Shown here piece after piece: positions 49,704 through 60,129 of a stretch of DNA of 64,000 bases. A model generated the notes under the pieces. It saw only the letters and a list, made by a program, of their open reading frames with translations. It made no database searches and had not been told where the DNA came from. The first letter of the stretch is position 1, and each line of letters starts with the position of its first letter. Position numbers and translations under genes: made by a program. This DNA comes from Thinopyrum elongatum (lineage: Eukaryota; Streptophyta; Magnoliopsida; Poales; Poaceae), in assembly GCA_011799875.1 (NCBI GenBank), contig JAAAXO010000383.1, positions 310,001 through 374,000 of the forward strand. Reading direction: 5' to 3'.

Positions 49704-49993
49704 AGTGGTATCAGATTTCCAGGTTGCTCGGTGAGATTTTACAGTTTTTCGTAGTTTAGATCGAGTCTGTTCTTCATACCTACAGTCCACGAAAAAGCCA
49801 AAAAAAAATTAGGGTTAGTTCATCATATCCGAACCAATCTGAGCCTTTGCATAATCTTTTTAGGGTTTTTGCTTTGTTGAGTTTGCGGTTGCATCGTCGT
49901 GTCTAGTTGCTGGTCTTAGCGTCTAGTCCTTAGAGTTTCGAGTTCTGTCACAGTTTGTCACGCCGCCGCCGCACCATATACCACCACCGCTGC
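49704..49993 (+). other. CRW-like leader remnant with PBS
   Basis: AG, then TGGTATCAGA at 49706, then about 270 bp of leader up to CACCACCGCTGC, where another LTR starts. No coding sequence remains. It is a long version of the 72-bp remnant at 13694-13765. Confidence 0.85.
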
Positions 49994-50915
49994 TGATGAG
50001 GACATCAATACCATTGTTACACCCACAGCCTCTGCTTCTATACATACTGGACCAATTACTAGAGCTCGCGCACGCCAATTAAATTATCAGGTACTTTCGT
50101 TTCTTGGTAATGATTCTAAAGTTCATGAGAATATGATGCTGCCTAAATTGGATACATTTGTTTTGCTTACAAATGAAGGGCCTAGCTTGGACAAGAAAGA
50201 GGAACCTTGGAGCAAGTTCAAGCATGGAGATGATGGCATGCGCAAGGGGAACAAGAACGGAGTTACAAGTGATGATTTCAGGACTTTGAAGCCACCATAA
50301 GGAGTGCAGGAAGCCTTGGACGAAATATACAAGATGCCACTTCATAAATTTCGTCCTGAGGCTATTATAGGTGCTGCGTCACCTTATTATTGGGCCAGGC
50401 CCATGTAATTTCGAAATACTTGAGTATAGGCTATTTTTAGAGTCCGTATGTGTGGGGAAACAAGAGATAGGGTTGGTTTCGGACCCCTCCTTCAAGGGCC
50501 ACGAAATCCCCCCCTCTTCCTCCATATATACAGCCCTTAGGGCACCGTTTAGACTTTGGGTTTTGTTTAGATTAAAAGTTCGCCATAGCTGCAACTTCGC
50601 GTACTTCGTTTGTGTTCAACAACCAGACCAAGACGTCACAGAACCCCACCTTGATCAATAAAGCTTTCATCTTATATTCGCAATATCCAGATTGCAAATC
50701 TTAGTTTCTTGCTTGTTCTTCGTTTGCTTGCAGGAGATAGACCCTTGTGGTCAGGTTGATTGTGCTCCGGCGTGGTCAATAACCTCTCGGAGTTGGTTTA
50801 GCGATTGCTAAGGCGCGACGTCCTCGCACGTTCGTAGTCGGATCCTCAAAGTCTACTCCACCAAAAACGATAGCTATCATCTCATCGAAAGATCGGGACA
50901 CCCTCGCCTCTATCA
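49994..50915 (+). repeat. CRW-like LTR at the edge of a foreign element
   Basis: Complete plus-strand LTR. It mixes 'K' (KVHEN) and 'N' (MRKGN, GGAGTGCAGG) markers. The right flank CCTTC begins the PF04195-type element. No matching CCTTC precedes any LTR in the window. Confidence 0.85.
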
Positions 50916-52263
50916 CCTTCGGGTTCAGGCTGCTAGATTTCACCCCCAACGCCATGAGATGTATGGTGGTTTTTGCTCATTTCTGCGAGAATTTTGTCGG
51001 TGTCATGCCCAATGTAGATCTGTTCCGCCATTTCTTTGTCCCTCGGGTTGAGGATAAATCCCTGTCGGAAGCGTGACATGATTTCCGAGAAGAAGGAATG
51101 ATCAAAGGGATTATCTCCCCGGGAAACTCGACGGCAAGTGGGATGAATGGAGGGGGAACTGGTGTTGGATCCAGGAGAAAAAATTCCCAGCATTCTGCTC
51201 GTCGTGGATAGAAAGGATTGAACACAATGATGATTGGAAGAAGTATGGTGCTACTGAGAAGAAGCTCCGCCCGGCACTAAACAGGATTGCTTGCCTGAGG
51301 GACGCCGGCCTAACCATAGAGATGGTTGGAGCCGACTTCCTACGGCGCCACATTGCCCCCCTACAGTAGAGGGACAGACCCGCTTGGGAGTACCAGAATG
51401 CCGCTGACAAGATGCGACTATATCCTGGACACGGCAACAACTTGACGGTGATGGGACACGCTTGGCTCTGCCAGTAGTTGTTCTAGAAACTCGGCACGTT
51501 CCACCTGCCGGCCACAGTTGTGCCGCTGCACATCAATTCGGAGAAGAGCGCCATCTTGGCGTGGATGCCAGAGTGCTCTGCTAATGGGGTCAAGGGAAGC
51601 TGGAAATTGCCCAATGTGGGAGATGAGATGAAATGGGCCTCTGAATTGACGGAGGTGGCTGAGTGGGAAGAGACCAATCTTGTAAAAGCCAGCAAGGCTG
51701 AGGAGGAGGCATACATTGCCAGCAGGGTCGCAGAGGCCTGGAGGTTAGAAGCTACGAGGGTTACAAGCGCCGCTAGGGGCGCCGAGGATGAGGACGATGA
51801 AGGAGAAGAAGAAGAAGAAGAAGAAGAAGAAGAAGAAGAAGAAGAAGAAGAAGAAGATGATGATGATGATGATGATGATGAGGAAGAGCTTGCCGAGGAG
51901 AGGCAGGAGGAGCTTGGCGGAGGTGAAGTTGCCGGATGGGAAGCCCGAAGGGAAGGAACCCGAAGTCTTCGAGCCGTCACACCGCCTCCGAAGCAAGGGC
52001 AGCCAAGAGCCCGCGGGCATGCCCCCGCCCTGATCTGCCCCTATGGTGAGGAAATCAACCACCAAGACGGGGCATCAGGAGACAACACGCCGGCAATCAG
52101 TACGGCAAGCCCAGCTCAAGCCCCCTTCCTCTCAGTAAGAGTTTGCAGGGGAGGGCGAGGCTTCCCATTTGCCAAGCTCGCCGCCGCCAGCCATCAAGAG
52201 GGCCAGGGAGACTCCCCCACCTCCTCAATACAACATGAACGACCTCCTCGAATCTGATGAAGA
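50916..52263 (+). pseudogene. 'Putative gypsy type transposon' (PF04195-like) gene, exon 1
   Basis: A decayed gene of a non-autonomous grass LTR element. The segment after 50918 reads LLDFTPNAMRCMVVFAHFCE and then FRHFFVPRV, the hallmark of PF04195-type proteins. WDEWRGNWCWIQEKKFPAF, LHINSEKSAILAWMPECSA and an alanine/glutamate-rich helix follow. A long acidic tract is encoded by GAA and GAT microsatellites (about 51800-51890). TGA at about 51078 and TAG at about 51367, 51474 and 51483 interrupt it, and at least one frameshift separates the acidic part from the NMNDLLESDEE end. The exon ends at a GTAAGT donor at 52264. The exact function is unknown; such ORFs accompany Ty3/gypsy elements. Its 5' end is cut by the LTR at 50915. 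Confidence 0.65.
51800..51890 (+). repeat. GAA and GAT microsatellites
   Basis: Tandem GAA followed by tandem GAT triplets, encoding the Glu/Asp run of the PF04195-like protein. Such tracts are prone to slippage, which may explain the frame change downstream. Confidence 0.9.
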
Positions 52264-52297
52264 GTAAGTAAACCTTTGTCTCTCCTCAACCAACCTT

Positions 52298-52302
52298 GAC
52301 TT
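52298..52302. repeat. Target-site duplication GACTT, left
   Basis: Directly precedes the chimeric LTR. The perfect partner is at 53215-53219. Confidence 0.9.
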
Positions 52303-53214
52303 TGATAGAGGCGAGGGTGTCCCAATCTTTCGATGAGATGGTAACTATCGATTTGGTGGAGCCGACTTTGACGATCCGACTACAAACGTGCACGACGTTG
52401 CGCCTTAGCAATCGCTAAACCAATCTCCTGAGGTTACTGACGATGCTGGAAGCACGATCAATCTGACCACGAAGGTCTATTCCTGCACGCAATCGAAGAA
52501 CAAGCAAGAATATGATAATGCAATCTGAATATTGCGAATATAGATGAAGTATTGATAATGGTGGGGATCCGAAAGCGGTCTTGGTCTGGTCGTTGGACAC
52601 AAACGAAGTACACGAAGTTGCAATGGCTAACTTTTAACTAAACAAATCCCAAAGTCTAAACGGTGCCCTAAGGGCTGTATATATGGAGGAAGAGGGGGGG
52701 ATTTCGTGGCCCTTGAAGGAGGGGTCCGAAACCAACCCTATCTCTGGTTTCCCCACACATACGGACTCTAAAAATAGTCTATACTCAAGTATTTCGAAAT
52801 TACATGGGCCTGGCCCAATAATAAGGTGACGCAGCACCTATAATAGCCTCTGGACGAAATTTATGAAGTGGCATCTTGTATATTTCGTCCAAGGCTTCCT
52901 GCACTCCTTATGGTGGCTTCAAAGTCCTGAAATCATCAATTGTAACTCCGTTCTTGTTCCCCTTGCGCATGCCATCATCTCCATGCTTGAACTTGCTCCA
53001 AGGTTCCTCTTTCTTGTCCAAGCTAGACCCTTCATTTGTAAGCAAAACAAATGTATCCAATTTAGGCAGCATCATATTCTCATGAACATTAGAATCATTA
53101 CCAAGAAACGAAAGTACCTGATAATTTAATTGGCGTGCGCGAGCTCTAGTAATTGGTCCAGTATGTATAGCAGCAGGGGCTGTGGGTGTAACAATGGTAT
53201 TGATGTCCTCATCA
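52303..53214 (-). repeat. Chimeric solo LTR: CRW-like U3, Quinta-like R-U5
   Basis: Minus-strand LTR with exact ends and a perfect GACTT duplication. From 52303 to about 52650 it is Quinta-like: GATTTGGTGGAGCC, ACGTGCACGACG, GGTGGGGATCCGAAAGC, ACTAAACAAATCCC. From about 52655 to 53214 it is CRW-like: AAGTCTAAACGGTGCCC, the TATA box at about 52677-52684, and the 'N'-type pol tail frame. The switch lies about 27-30 bp downstream of the TATA box in the sense direction, at the expected start of R. This is where minus-strand strong-stop cDNA jumps between RNA templates. Confidence 0.85.
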
Positions 53215-53219
53215 GACTT
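53215..53219. repeat. Target-site duplication GACTT, right
   Basis: Directly follows the chimeric LTR end CATCA. A perfect match proves that this LTR arrived by integration and became solo by recombination between its own two LTRs. Confidence 0.9.
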
Positions 53220-53258
53220 GCTCAACTGTTATCCTGTCTAACTTCTCTTGTCTTCCAG

Positions 53259-55357
53259 GGATGAAGAACCACTGGTGCAGCGTGCAAAATGCACCAAGAC
53301 CTCGGAGGGGCGAAGCCCCCCGGCAGGCACTGGGGAAGGAGCGCTAGTGGGCAGCGCTGCAATCACCAGCCCCCAGTCTAGCACTGCATAGGAGGTCGTG
53401 CCGTCTGCCCCGTATTCTGGTGCTTGCACTGAGGTCCCTCCTCTTGGGTCTGACAAGGAGATGGGAGAGGCCTACCAAGAGGAGGAGCACCGAGAGGCGG
53501 ATCCCATCATGGGGTACCCGTTAACCATTGTTCTGAAAAGTGTGTCTCCAACAAAGGCTTCCACCGAAGGGCTTGCCCACACAGGTGCCACCCTGACAAC
53601 GAAAGTTGTTGGGGGACTGCATCAGCAACGCCAGCTGCCGGGGAAGAAGATATTTACTCACAACAAGCACCAACAGGTAATCCTTTAGTTATTTCACACC
53701 TTCCCGGGACTTTTATTTTTCTCGGCTTGAACTCGCAATTTAAATCTTGCTTTTCGCTCTGATTCACAACCCCACTTTCACCTGAAGGAAGCCAGGTCTT
53801 TGAGACAGTGTCGGACATTGCGAAGGTGGCTGCTGAGGAGGCTACCAAGATTACCGCGGTGAAGGATGCTGAGCAGGTTGTCAGGGACCTTCATGAAGCC
53901 CCCACAGAACTAGAGGAGCCCCACGATAGCAGGTCAGATCCCGCCAAGATGGATGTGGATGACGCACCTATTGTAGACGTCACTCCAGCCCCCGCCAAGC
54001 AAACACCGCCAGCTGCCACCTTGTAGAACCCGTCAAGCAATATGGGATTGAGCGTTCCTCAACACATACTTGGAGCCCTATCTCATCCGGGGCCGTGGGG
54101 CCAAAATTTGATGAGGAGATTGTGCAAGTCTTGCTCCCTTTGGCCCAGGGATCCACATACGCCGATGACATCACCAATGAACAGGAAGATTTTGCATTTT
54201 TGTAGGCCATGGCCATTGGGTTCAAGGGCGTCCAGGACAGGTACGGCAAGAGATGGAAGCAAGCCCAAGAGGAGTGCAAATCTATGGACTCAGTTGATCA
54301 GCAGTTGAAGGAGAAAGGTGAAGAGTTGCGCACATGGTTCGACGGTCAATCCCGTGAGCTTAGAAATCAAGAGAAGAAGCTAGCTGCCGCCAGAGAGAAG
54401 GCATCAGCCCGTGATGGCAAGTTGACGGAGCGTGAAGTGCTGCTCAACGTCAAGGACAAAGAGCTTGCCGCCCGGGAGCAAACCATTACCGCTACTCTCC
54501 ACGACAAGGACAAGGAGATTAAGGAGCTCGTGAAGAAGCGAACCCAAAAGCTAGGGGATGACTACTAGAAAACCCTTGAGGCACAAGCTTCAGAGAGTGC
54601 CGCCAAGCTCAAGGAAGCCACTGATGAGGCTGCAATCGCTGTTACCGCCAAGGCAGATCTGGAGGTCCAGGCGGGCAAGTTAAAGGAAGAGCTCGTCGCT
54701 AGAGGCAAGCAAGTCGAGGCCCTCAAGGCTGAGGCGCAGAATACAACCCTCACTCTAGACGAGCTCCCGACACAACTCTCGTCCAAGGGCCAGGAGCTAA
54801 CCACTGCCAACGACGCGATCCAAGACCTGAAATCCAAACTTTCCAGCCTAGAGGAGAATCTTGAATCCGCCAACTAGTGGGAGAAAATCTTTGCGGAGAA
54901 GCTTGCTGCTGAAGAAATCCTCCAGAAGGATGTCGAGAACAAGCACGAGGAGCTTCAAAAGATGTATTCCCTCTGGACGGAGAAACTGGTTCACACGGTG
55001 GGGCGCCTCACTTCTTAGCTGATACAGATGGATATGAAGAGTTGGAGCTTCACCACCAACGAGCATGAGGTAGCCAGCGCCAGACTGACCAAGTTCTTCG
55101 ATGGCTTAATTGAAGCATTGAAGATGTACCATGACGACAGGAACGTCTCCTTTGCCAATGAATCCCGGCAGTTTGCCCGGAGCATACTTTACACTGCGCT
55201 AGTCAACCTTGTCCATCGCAACCCAGGGCTCGATGTTTCCAAGGTCTTCAAGAAGCCGCCGGCGAACACAGACGTCACAGCTGCCGGCAAGATCGTCGCC
55301 CCTCTCGTCGACAAGGTCCTCAACGTTCCCAGGGTCCAGGGTGATCGCATTGACTAG
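53259..55357 (+). pseudogene. PF04195-like element gene, exons 2 and 3 (coiled coil)
   Basis: Continuation of the gene of 50916-52263. Exon 2 (about 53259-53676) encodes low-complexity sequence and ends at a GTAATC donor; a second intron probably ends near 53795. From about 54110 to 55357 one frame encodes a long heptad-rich helix (QQLKEKGEELRTWFDGQ, LAAREQTITATLHDKDKEI, LKEELVARGKQVEALKAE) and a helical end (FFDGLIEALKMYHDDRN). In-frame TAG codons fall at 54203, 54566, about 54875 and about 55016, and others at about 53390 and 54024. There is also one frame change near 54050-54110. All stops counted here are TAG. The coil suggests a structural or Gag-like role, but this is inference. Confidence 0.6.
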
Positions 55358-56301
55358 GCTCGTTGTCGGATCCATCACCGCGCTGCCAAGTGAAAAATAC
55401 ATTCGACCTTATGTTAGGTCCATGCCACTTTTGTGATGTAATATGACTTTAAACGTATGTATGGACGTATGCTATCCCTTTGTTTGCTTTGCCTTTTATC
55501 CTTGTATAATTGAGCACCCTACGCATGCCGGAGTCTTGCCGGGGCAAACACTAGCCGCAAGCGCTCTGGTGACGGATCCCCGGCAGCTCGCTGGTAGCGT
55601 TGCCACCGGCAAGTTACGCTTTGACGTTTTCAATGCAGCCACTTGAATTGTTGAGCGGACTCGAAATAGACAAGGGTGAGAATGATCACGGTAGGTTTCC
55701 CTCGCGTGCAGGTTCCTTATACAAATACCAGGTTCAACAAAGGGAATCGCAAAAAATAATTAAGGAATCTAGAGTCAAAATTTTTCCAATTTAGCTTTTT
55801 TTTGCCGTAATCTTCGGTGTGGGGGACGGAAAGGTCTTCCCCCTATCCCTCCCCGGGAATCCCGCATGCGACAAACTCTTTCATCCATATATATTATATG
55901 GGTAGAGAATCGCGGTGTGCTGAGAATCCTGCCGGGGAAAGGTGAAGTGCACATCTTGCCGCGGCATCCCCGAAACGATTCGGGCCTGCCGGCCCGGGCG
56001 GATATCTAACGAACTTGCCGTAATCCGTGATGTTATCGGGCCCCCAACCTTGCAAGGTGGTTGCCCGGGACGCTCGGTGCAGGCTTGTCAATGATTGGGT
56101 CAATCACGCAAATCTTGTTGCCAGGGATGCCTCCCAATTCTGACATTTCCTCAGAAGTGGTGCTAGCATTGCCATTGTTGCAGGAGGATCGCGACCTCCG
56201 CTTGGCTGGATGTGGTCACCCCGAGGGCTGTGCTCGCCAGTGCGTTGAGGAACCGGGGGTTGAGTACCCGCATTGCCTGCGCCATGATCGTTGTTTCCGT
56301 C
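55358..56301 (+). other. 3' flank of the PF04195-like element
   Basis: 944 bp with no convincing gene. GC-rich stretches repeat the motif TGCCGGGG and its variants (around 55530, 55930 and 55990). There is a purine-rich GTGTGGGGGACGGAAAGG stretch near 55818. It may be 3' untranslated sequence and part of an LTR, but no LTR pair is visible. Confidence 0.4.
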
Positions 56302-57222
56302 TGATAGAGGCAGAGGTGTCCCGTCTTTCGATGAGATGGTGGCTATCGTTTTTGGTGGAGTAGACTTTGACGATCCGACTACGAACGTGCGAGGACGTCG
56401 CGCCTTAGCAATCGCTAAACCAACTCCGAGAGGTTATTGACCATGCCGGAGCACGATCAACCTGACCACGAGGGTCTATTTCCTGCAAGCAAACGAAGAA
56501 CAAGCAAGAAACTAAGATTTGCAATCTAGATATTGCGAATATAAGATGAAAGCTTTATTGATCAAGGTGGGGTTCTGTGACGTCTTGGTCTGGTCGTTGA
56601 ACACAAACGAAGTACGCGAAGTTGCGGCTATGGCGAACTTTTAATCTAAACAAAACCCAAGTCTAAACGACACCCTAAGGGCTATATATATGGAGGAAGA
56701 AGGGGGGAATTTCGTGGCCCTTGGAGGAGGGATCCGAAACCAACCCTAACTCTTGTTTTCCCACACATACAGACTCTAAAAACAGCCTATACTTAAGTAT
56801 TTCGAAATTACATGGGCCTGGCCCAATAATAAGGTGACGCAGCACCTGTAATAGCCTCTGGACGAAATTTATGAAGTGGCATCTTGTATATTTCGTCCAA
56901 GGCTTCATGCACGCATTAAGGTGACTTCAATGTCCTGAAATCATCACTTGTAACTCCGTTCTTGTTCCCCTTGCGCATGCCATCATCTCCATGCCTGGTC
57001 TTGCTCCAGTGTTCATCCCTCTTATCCATGCCAGGCCCTTCATTTGTAAGTAAGACAAATGTATCCAATTTAGGCAGCATCATATTCTCATGAACTTTAG
57101 AATCATTACCAAGAAACGAAAGTACCTGATAATTTAATTGGCGTGCGCGAGCTCTAGTAATTGGTCCAGTATGTATAGAAGCAGGGGCTGTGGGTGTAAC
57201 AATGGTATTGATGTCCTCATCA
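56302..57222 (-). repeat. CRW-like 3' LTR, divergent
   Basis: Minus-strand LTR with exact ends but many private changes: GACACCCTAAGGGCTATATATATGG, CACGCATTAAGG, and an encoded tail [19 protein letters not shown] where others have [19 protein letters not shown]. The left flank CCGTC is the PF04195-type element, and no partner duplication is in the window. It is the oldest or most distinct LTR of the family here. Confidence 0.85.
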
Positions 57223-59207
57223 TCCTCCCCTTCTTGAAATGAAGTCGTCCTCGACGGAAGCTCATCTTCCTCACCCAAATAAGGCTTTAGATCTGCAATG
57301 TTAAAAGTGGGACTAACCCCAAAATCTGCAGGCAGCTCAAGTTTATATGCGTTATCATTTATTTTCTCTAACACCTTAAAAGGACCATCAGCACGTGGCA
57401 TTAGCTTTGATTTGCGCAAATCAGGAAATCTATCCTTACGCAAATGTAACCAAACAAGATCTCCAGGTGCAAACACAACATGTTTTCTACCCTTATCTCC
57501 AGCAAGTTTATATTTAGCATTCATACGCTCAATGTTCTCCTTAGTTAACTCATGCATTTTTAAGATCAATTCAGCACGTTGTTTAGCATCAAAATTAACC
57601 TTCTCCGAAGATGGAAGAGGCAACAAATCAATTGGTGCACGAGGAAGGAAACCATACACAATTTCAAAAGGACACATCTTAGTAGTAGAATGCAATGAAC
57701 GATTATAAGCAAATTCAATATGAGGCAAGCATTCTTCCCACATTTTCTTGTTATTCTTCAAAATAGCCCTAAGCATAGTAGACAATGTTCTATTGACTAC
57801 TTCAATTTGTCCATCAGTTTGGGGGTGACATGTAGTACTAAAAAGCAGTTTAGTCCCCAACTTAGCCCATAAACATCTCCAAAAGTGGCTAAGAAATTTA
57901 GTATCACGATCTGAAACAATAGTATTTGGCACACCATGCAAGCGTATAATTTCACGAAAGAACAAATCAGCAACATTAACAGCATCATCGCTTTTATGAC
58001 ATGGTATAAAGTGTGCCATTTTCGAGAACCTATCCACGACAACAAATATGCTATCCCTCCCCTTCTTTGTTCGAGGTAAACCTAAAACAAAGTCCATAGA
58101 TATATCCTCCCAAGGAACACTAGGTACAGGCAAAGGCATATATAAACCATGAGGATTGAGTCGTGACTTAGCTTTTTGACATGTAGTGCAGCGAGCAACA
58201 AAACGCTCAACATCCCGTCTCATCTTTGGCCAAAAGAAATGTGTAGCAAGTATATCCTCCGTCTTCTTCACGCCAAAGTGTCCCATTAAGCCTCCTCCAT
58301 GCGCCTCCTGCAACAACAAAAGACGAACGGAGCTAGCTGGAATGCATAGCTTGTTAGCACGAAACACAAATCCATCGTTAACGACGAACTTGTTCCATGT
58401 TCTCCCTTCCTTACAATTCTGCAATACATCTTTAAATTCAGCATCATGCACATATTGATCTTTGATGGTCTCCAAACCAAATATTTTAAAGTCAAGTTGT
58501 GAAAGCATAGTATAACGACGAGACAATGCATCAGCAATAACATTTTCTTTACCCTTCTTGTGTTTAATGACATAAGGGAAAGTCTCAATAAATTCAACCC
58601 ATTTAGCATGTCTACGGTTCAGTTTTGCTTGACTTCTAATGTGTTTCAAAGATTCATGATCAGAATGTATAACAAATTCTTTGGGCCATAAATAATGTTG
58701 CCATGTTTCTAAGGTCCGAACAAGAGCATATAATTCTTTATCAGAAGTAGAATAGTTCAGACTAGGCCCACTCAATTTTTCAGAAAAGTATGCAACAGGT
58801 TTGCCATCTTGTAATAAAACACCTCCTAATCCAATTCCACTAGCATCACATTCAAGCTCAAAAGTCTTATTAAAATCAGGAAGTTGGAGTAAAGGAGCAT
58901 GTGTCAACTTATCTTTCAATACCGTGAAGGCTTCTTCCTGTGAGGTACCCCAAACAAAAGGCACATCCTTCTTTGTAAGCTCATTGAGAGGTGCAGCAAT
59001 GGTGCTGAAATCTCTCACAAAACGCCTATAGAAACCAGCGAGGCCAAGGAAACTCCTCACTTGTGTGACCGTTTTGGGCTGCGGCCAACTCTCAATAGCT
59101 TCAATCTTGGCTTTATCAACTTCAATTCCCTGTGGAGTAACAACATAGCCAAGAAAAGATACTCGGTCGGTGCAAAAGGTGCACTTCCCAAGGTTACCAA
59201 ACAAACG
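56916..59207 (-). pseudogene. CRW-like pol, RT end to integrase tail
   Basis: Open minus-strand frame of about 762 codons. It starts within RT ([19 protein letters not shown]) and runs through RNase H (DASG near 58845), integrase HHCC, the D,D,E core, the GPF/GPY module and the LTR-encoded ITRARARQL tail, stopping at 56916. The RT active site and everything upstream are replaced by the LTR at 59208. Private changes include [20 protein letters not shown] and MLRAILKNN. The frame stays open across a divergent LTR, which suggests selection on the tail before this copy died. Confidence 0.85.
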
Positions 59208-60129
59208 TGATAGAGGCGAGGGTGTCCCGATCTTTCGATAAGATGATAGCTATCGTTTTTGGTGGAGTAGACTTTGACGATCCGACTACGAACGTGCGAG
59301 GACGTCGCGCCTTAGCAATCGCTAAACCAACTCCGAGAGGTTATTGACCACGCCGGAGCACAATCAACCTGACCACGAGGGTCTATCTCCTGCAAGCAAA
59401 CGAAGAACAAGCAAGAAACTAAGATTTGCAATCTGGATATTGCGAATATAAGATGAAAGCTTTATTGATCAAGGTGGGGTTCTGTGACGTCTTGGTCTGG
59501 TCGTTGAACACAAACGAAGTACGCGAAGTTGCAGCTATGGCGAACTTTTAATCTAAACAAAACCCAAAGTCTAAACGGTGCCCTAAGGGCTGTATATATG
59601 GAGGAAGAGGAGGGGATTTCGTGGCCCTTGAAGGAGGGGTCCGAAACCAACCCTATCTCTTGTTTCCCCACACATACGGACTCTAAAAACAGCCTATACT
59701 CAAGTATTTCGAAATTACATGGGCCTGGCCCAATAATAAGGTGACACAGCACCTATAATAGCCTCTGGATGAAATTTATGAAGTGACATCTTGTATATTT
59801 CGTCCAAGGCTTCCTGCACTCATTATGGTGGCTTCAAAGTCCTGAAATCATCACTTGTAACTCCGTTCTTGTTCCCCTTGTGCATGCCATCATCTCCATG
59901 CTTGAACTTGCTCCAAGGTTCCTCTTTCTTGTCCAAGCTAGGCCCTTCATTTGTAAGCAAAACAAATGTATCCAATTTAGGCAGCATCATATTCTCATGA
60001 ACTTTAGAATCATTACCAAGAAACGAAAGTACCTGATATTTTAATTGACGTGCGCGAGCTCTAGTAATTGGTCCAGTATGTATAGAAGCAGGGGCTGTGG
60101 GTGTAACAATGGTATTGATGTCCTCATCA
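59208..60129 (-). repeat. CRW-like LTR, mismatched flanks
   Basis: Complete 922-bp minus-strand 'K'-type LTR. The left flank is mid-RT (AAACG). The right flank is integrase (GTTAA), joined in frame to the LTR start with loss of the pol end and polypurine tract. Confidence 0.85.

Larger units (their letters stand above)
52264..53258 (+). other. Intron of the PF04195-like gene, enlarged by a solo LTR
   Basis: The donor GTAAGT at 52264 and a pyrimidine-rich acceptor CTTCCAG ending at 53258 frame 995 bp. Without the 912-bp LTR and one 5-bp duplication the intron is 78 bp, a usual plant size. The frame joins as phase 2 to give DEEDEEPL. Splicing is inferred, not observed. Confidence 0.6.

Noticed and set aside
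48782..50915. Complete short element with target duplication
   Set aside because: The left flank is the H2 polypurine tract and the right flank CCTTC belongs to another element. No duplication matches.
51788..52033. Lys/Met homopolymer ORF and an opposite Ser-rich ORF
   Set aside because: Alternative frames of GAA and GAT microsatellites; the acidic frame continues the real gene.
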